This document shows positions 6,387-6,645 of a DNA stretch of 6,645 nucleotides, piece by piece. The DNA comes from Bacteroidota bacterium (GTDB lineage: Bacteria > Bacteroidota > Ignavibacteria > SZUA-365 > JAADGX01). Each line of letters opens with the position of its first letter. Within the stretch, counting starts at the first letter, position 1. The stretch is taken from positions 1 to 6,645 of the forward strand of contig JALUUP010000473.1 in the NCBI GenBank assembly GCA_027021285.1. The letters are read 5' to 3'. The translations under genes were made by a program, and so were the position numbers. The notes under the pieces are model-generated. The model did no database searches, was not told where the DNA came from, and worked only from the letters and a program-made list of their open reading frames with translations.

Positions 6387-6645
6387 TTATCGGCGACAAA
6401 TCGTGGCTCTGTCGATCGTTTTCACCTTATCGGCATCTTTTCGAACCTGCTCGTCATCGGCGAGCCACAGGGTGAACAGGAGGAGCAGTTTCCTGATGTA
6501 GTCGTCGGTGGTGGATTTGTTCAGGGAATAGCTAACCCACTTGCCTTCTTTTTCGTCCAGGATCAGACCCGCGTTGCGGAGAATCGAAAGGTGCTTCGAG
6601 ACGGTGGAATTCGCCAGGCGCAAGACTTCCTTGATTTCGCAGACG
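6387..6645 (-). CDS. arsR: ArsR/SmtB-family arsenic-responsive repressor, N-terminus missing
   Basis: Eighty-five C-terminal residues and a TAA stop (6389-6387) are visible; the first 20-35 residues lie beyond the window. ArsR proteins are dimeric winged-helix repressors that leave DNA when As(III) or Sb(III) binds. The visible part opens with VCEIKEVL, which aligns with the VCDL of the E. coli ArsR metal-binding helix; the cysteine at 6641-6639 matches Cys34, and the Cys37 position is lysine. The recognition helix region NSTVSKHLSILRNAGL and wing EGKWVSYSL follow. The tail ends TICRR with a further cysteine. The reading frame runs to the window edge with no stop, so the internal TTG at 6623 is not the start. 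It should control acr3 downstream and its own promoter, which is off-window. The family call is firm; arsenic as ligand rests on the VC motif and the acr3 neighbour. Confidence 0.94.
   Translation of the reverse strand, partial: VCEIKEVLRLANSTVSKHLSILRNAGLILDEKEGKWVSYSLNKSTTDDYIRKLLLLFTLWLADDEQVRKDADKVKTIDRATICRR

Noticed and set aside
6376..6400. T-run after the arsR stop on the minus strand as a terminator
   Set aside because: There is a run of T residues but no convincing stem before it, so it should not end transcription ahead of acr3.

Overview
The window carries two gene blocks that face each other. It most likely comes from a bacterium of the Bacteroidota/Chlorobi/Ignavibacteria group or a related FCB lineage. 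The main evidence is the multiheme cytochrome at about 2.9-4.9 kb, which ends in a YPNPF-type sorting domain of the kind recognised by the type IX secretion system (T9SS). This placement is inferred from protein style; nothing in the window names a taxon.

Plus strand, left to centre: the 3' end of a P-II family regulator gene (1-206), a P1B-type heavy-metal ATPase with SPC and HEGST transport motifs (336-2693), and a secreted pentaheme c-type cytochrome with a C-terminal sorting domain (2923-4866). A good intrinsic terminator at 4926-4974 closes this block. The gaps are 129 bp (P-II to ATPase) and about 229 bp (ATPase to cytochrome). The first pair could share a transcript; the cytochrome may have its own promoter.

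Minus strand, right to centre: an arsR repressor gene cut by the window edge (6387-6645), a 239-bp interval that may hold a small ORF overlapping the next start codon as ATGA, and an ACR3-family arsenite efflux permease gene (5086-6147). This is a compact arsenic-resistance unit: ArsR would sense As(III) and release the genes, and ACR3 would expel arsenite. Sampled lines of acr3 are clearly lower in GC (about 43-45%) than sampled lines of the ATPase and cytochrome (about 53-68%), so the ars unit may have a separate origin.

Taken together the window looks like a metal/metalloid handling locus: cation efflux by the ATPase, arsenite efflux by ACR3, with a P-II protein and an exported cytochrome as less usual neighbours. 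No RNA gene, CRISPR array, insertion sequence or transposase was seen. I found no clearly new multi-gene system. The points most worth a second look are the ATPase architecture, the P-II/ATPase adjacency, the cytochrome's setting and the small ORF before acr3.
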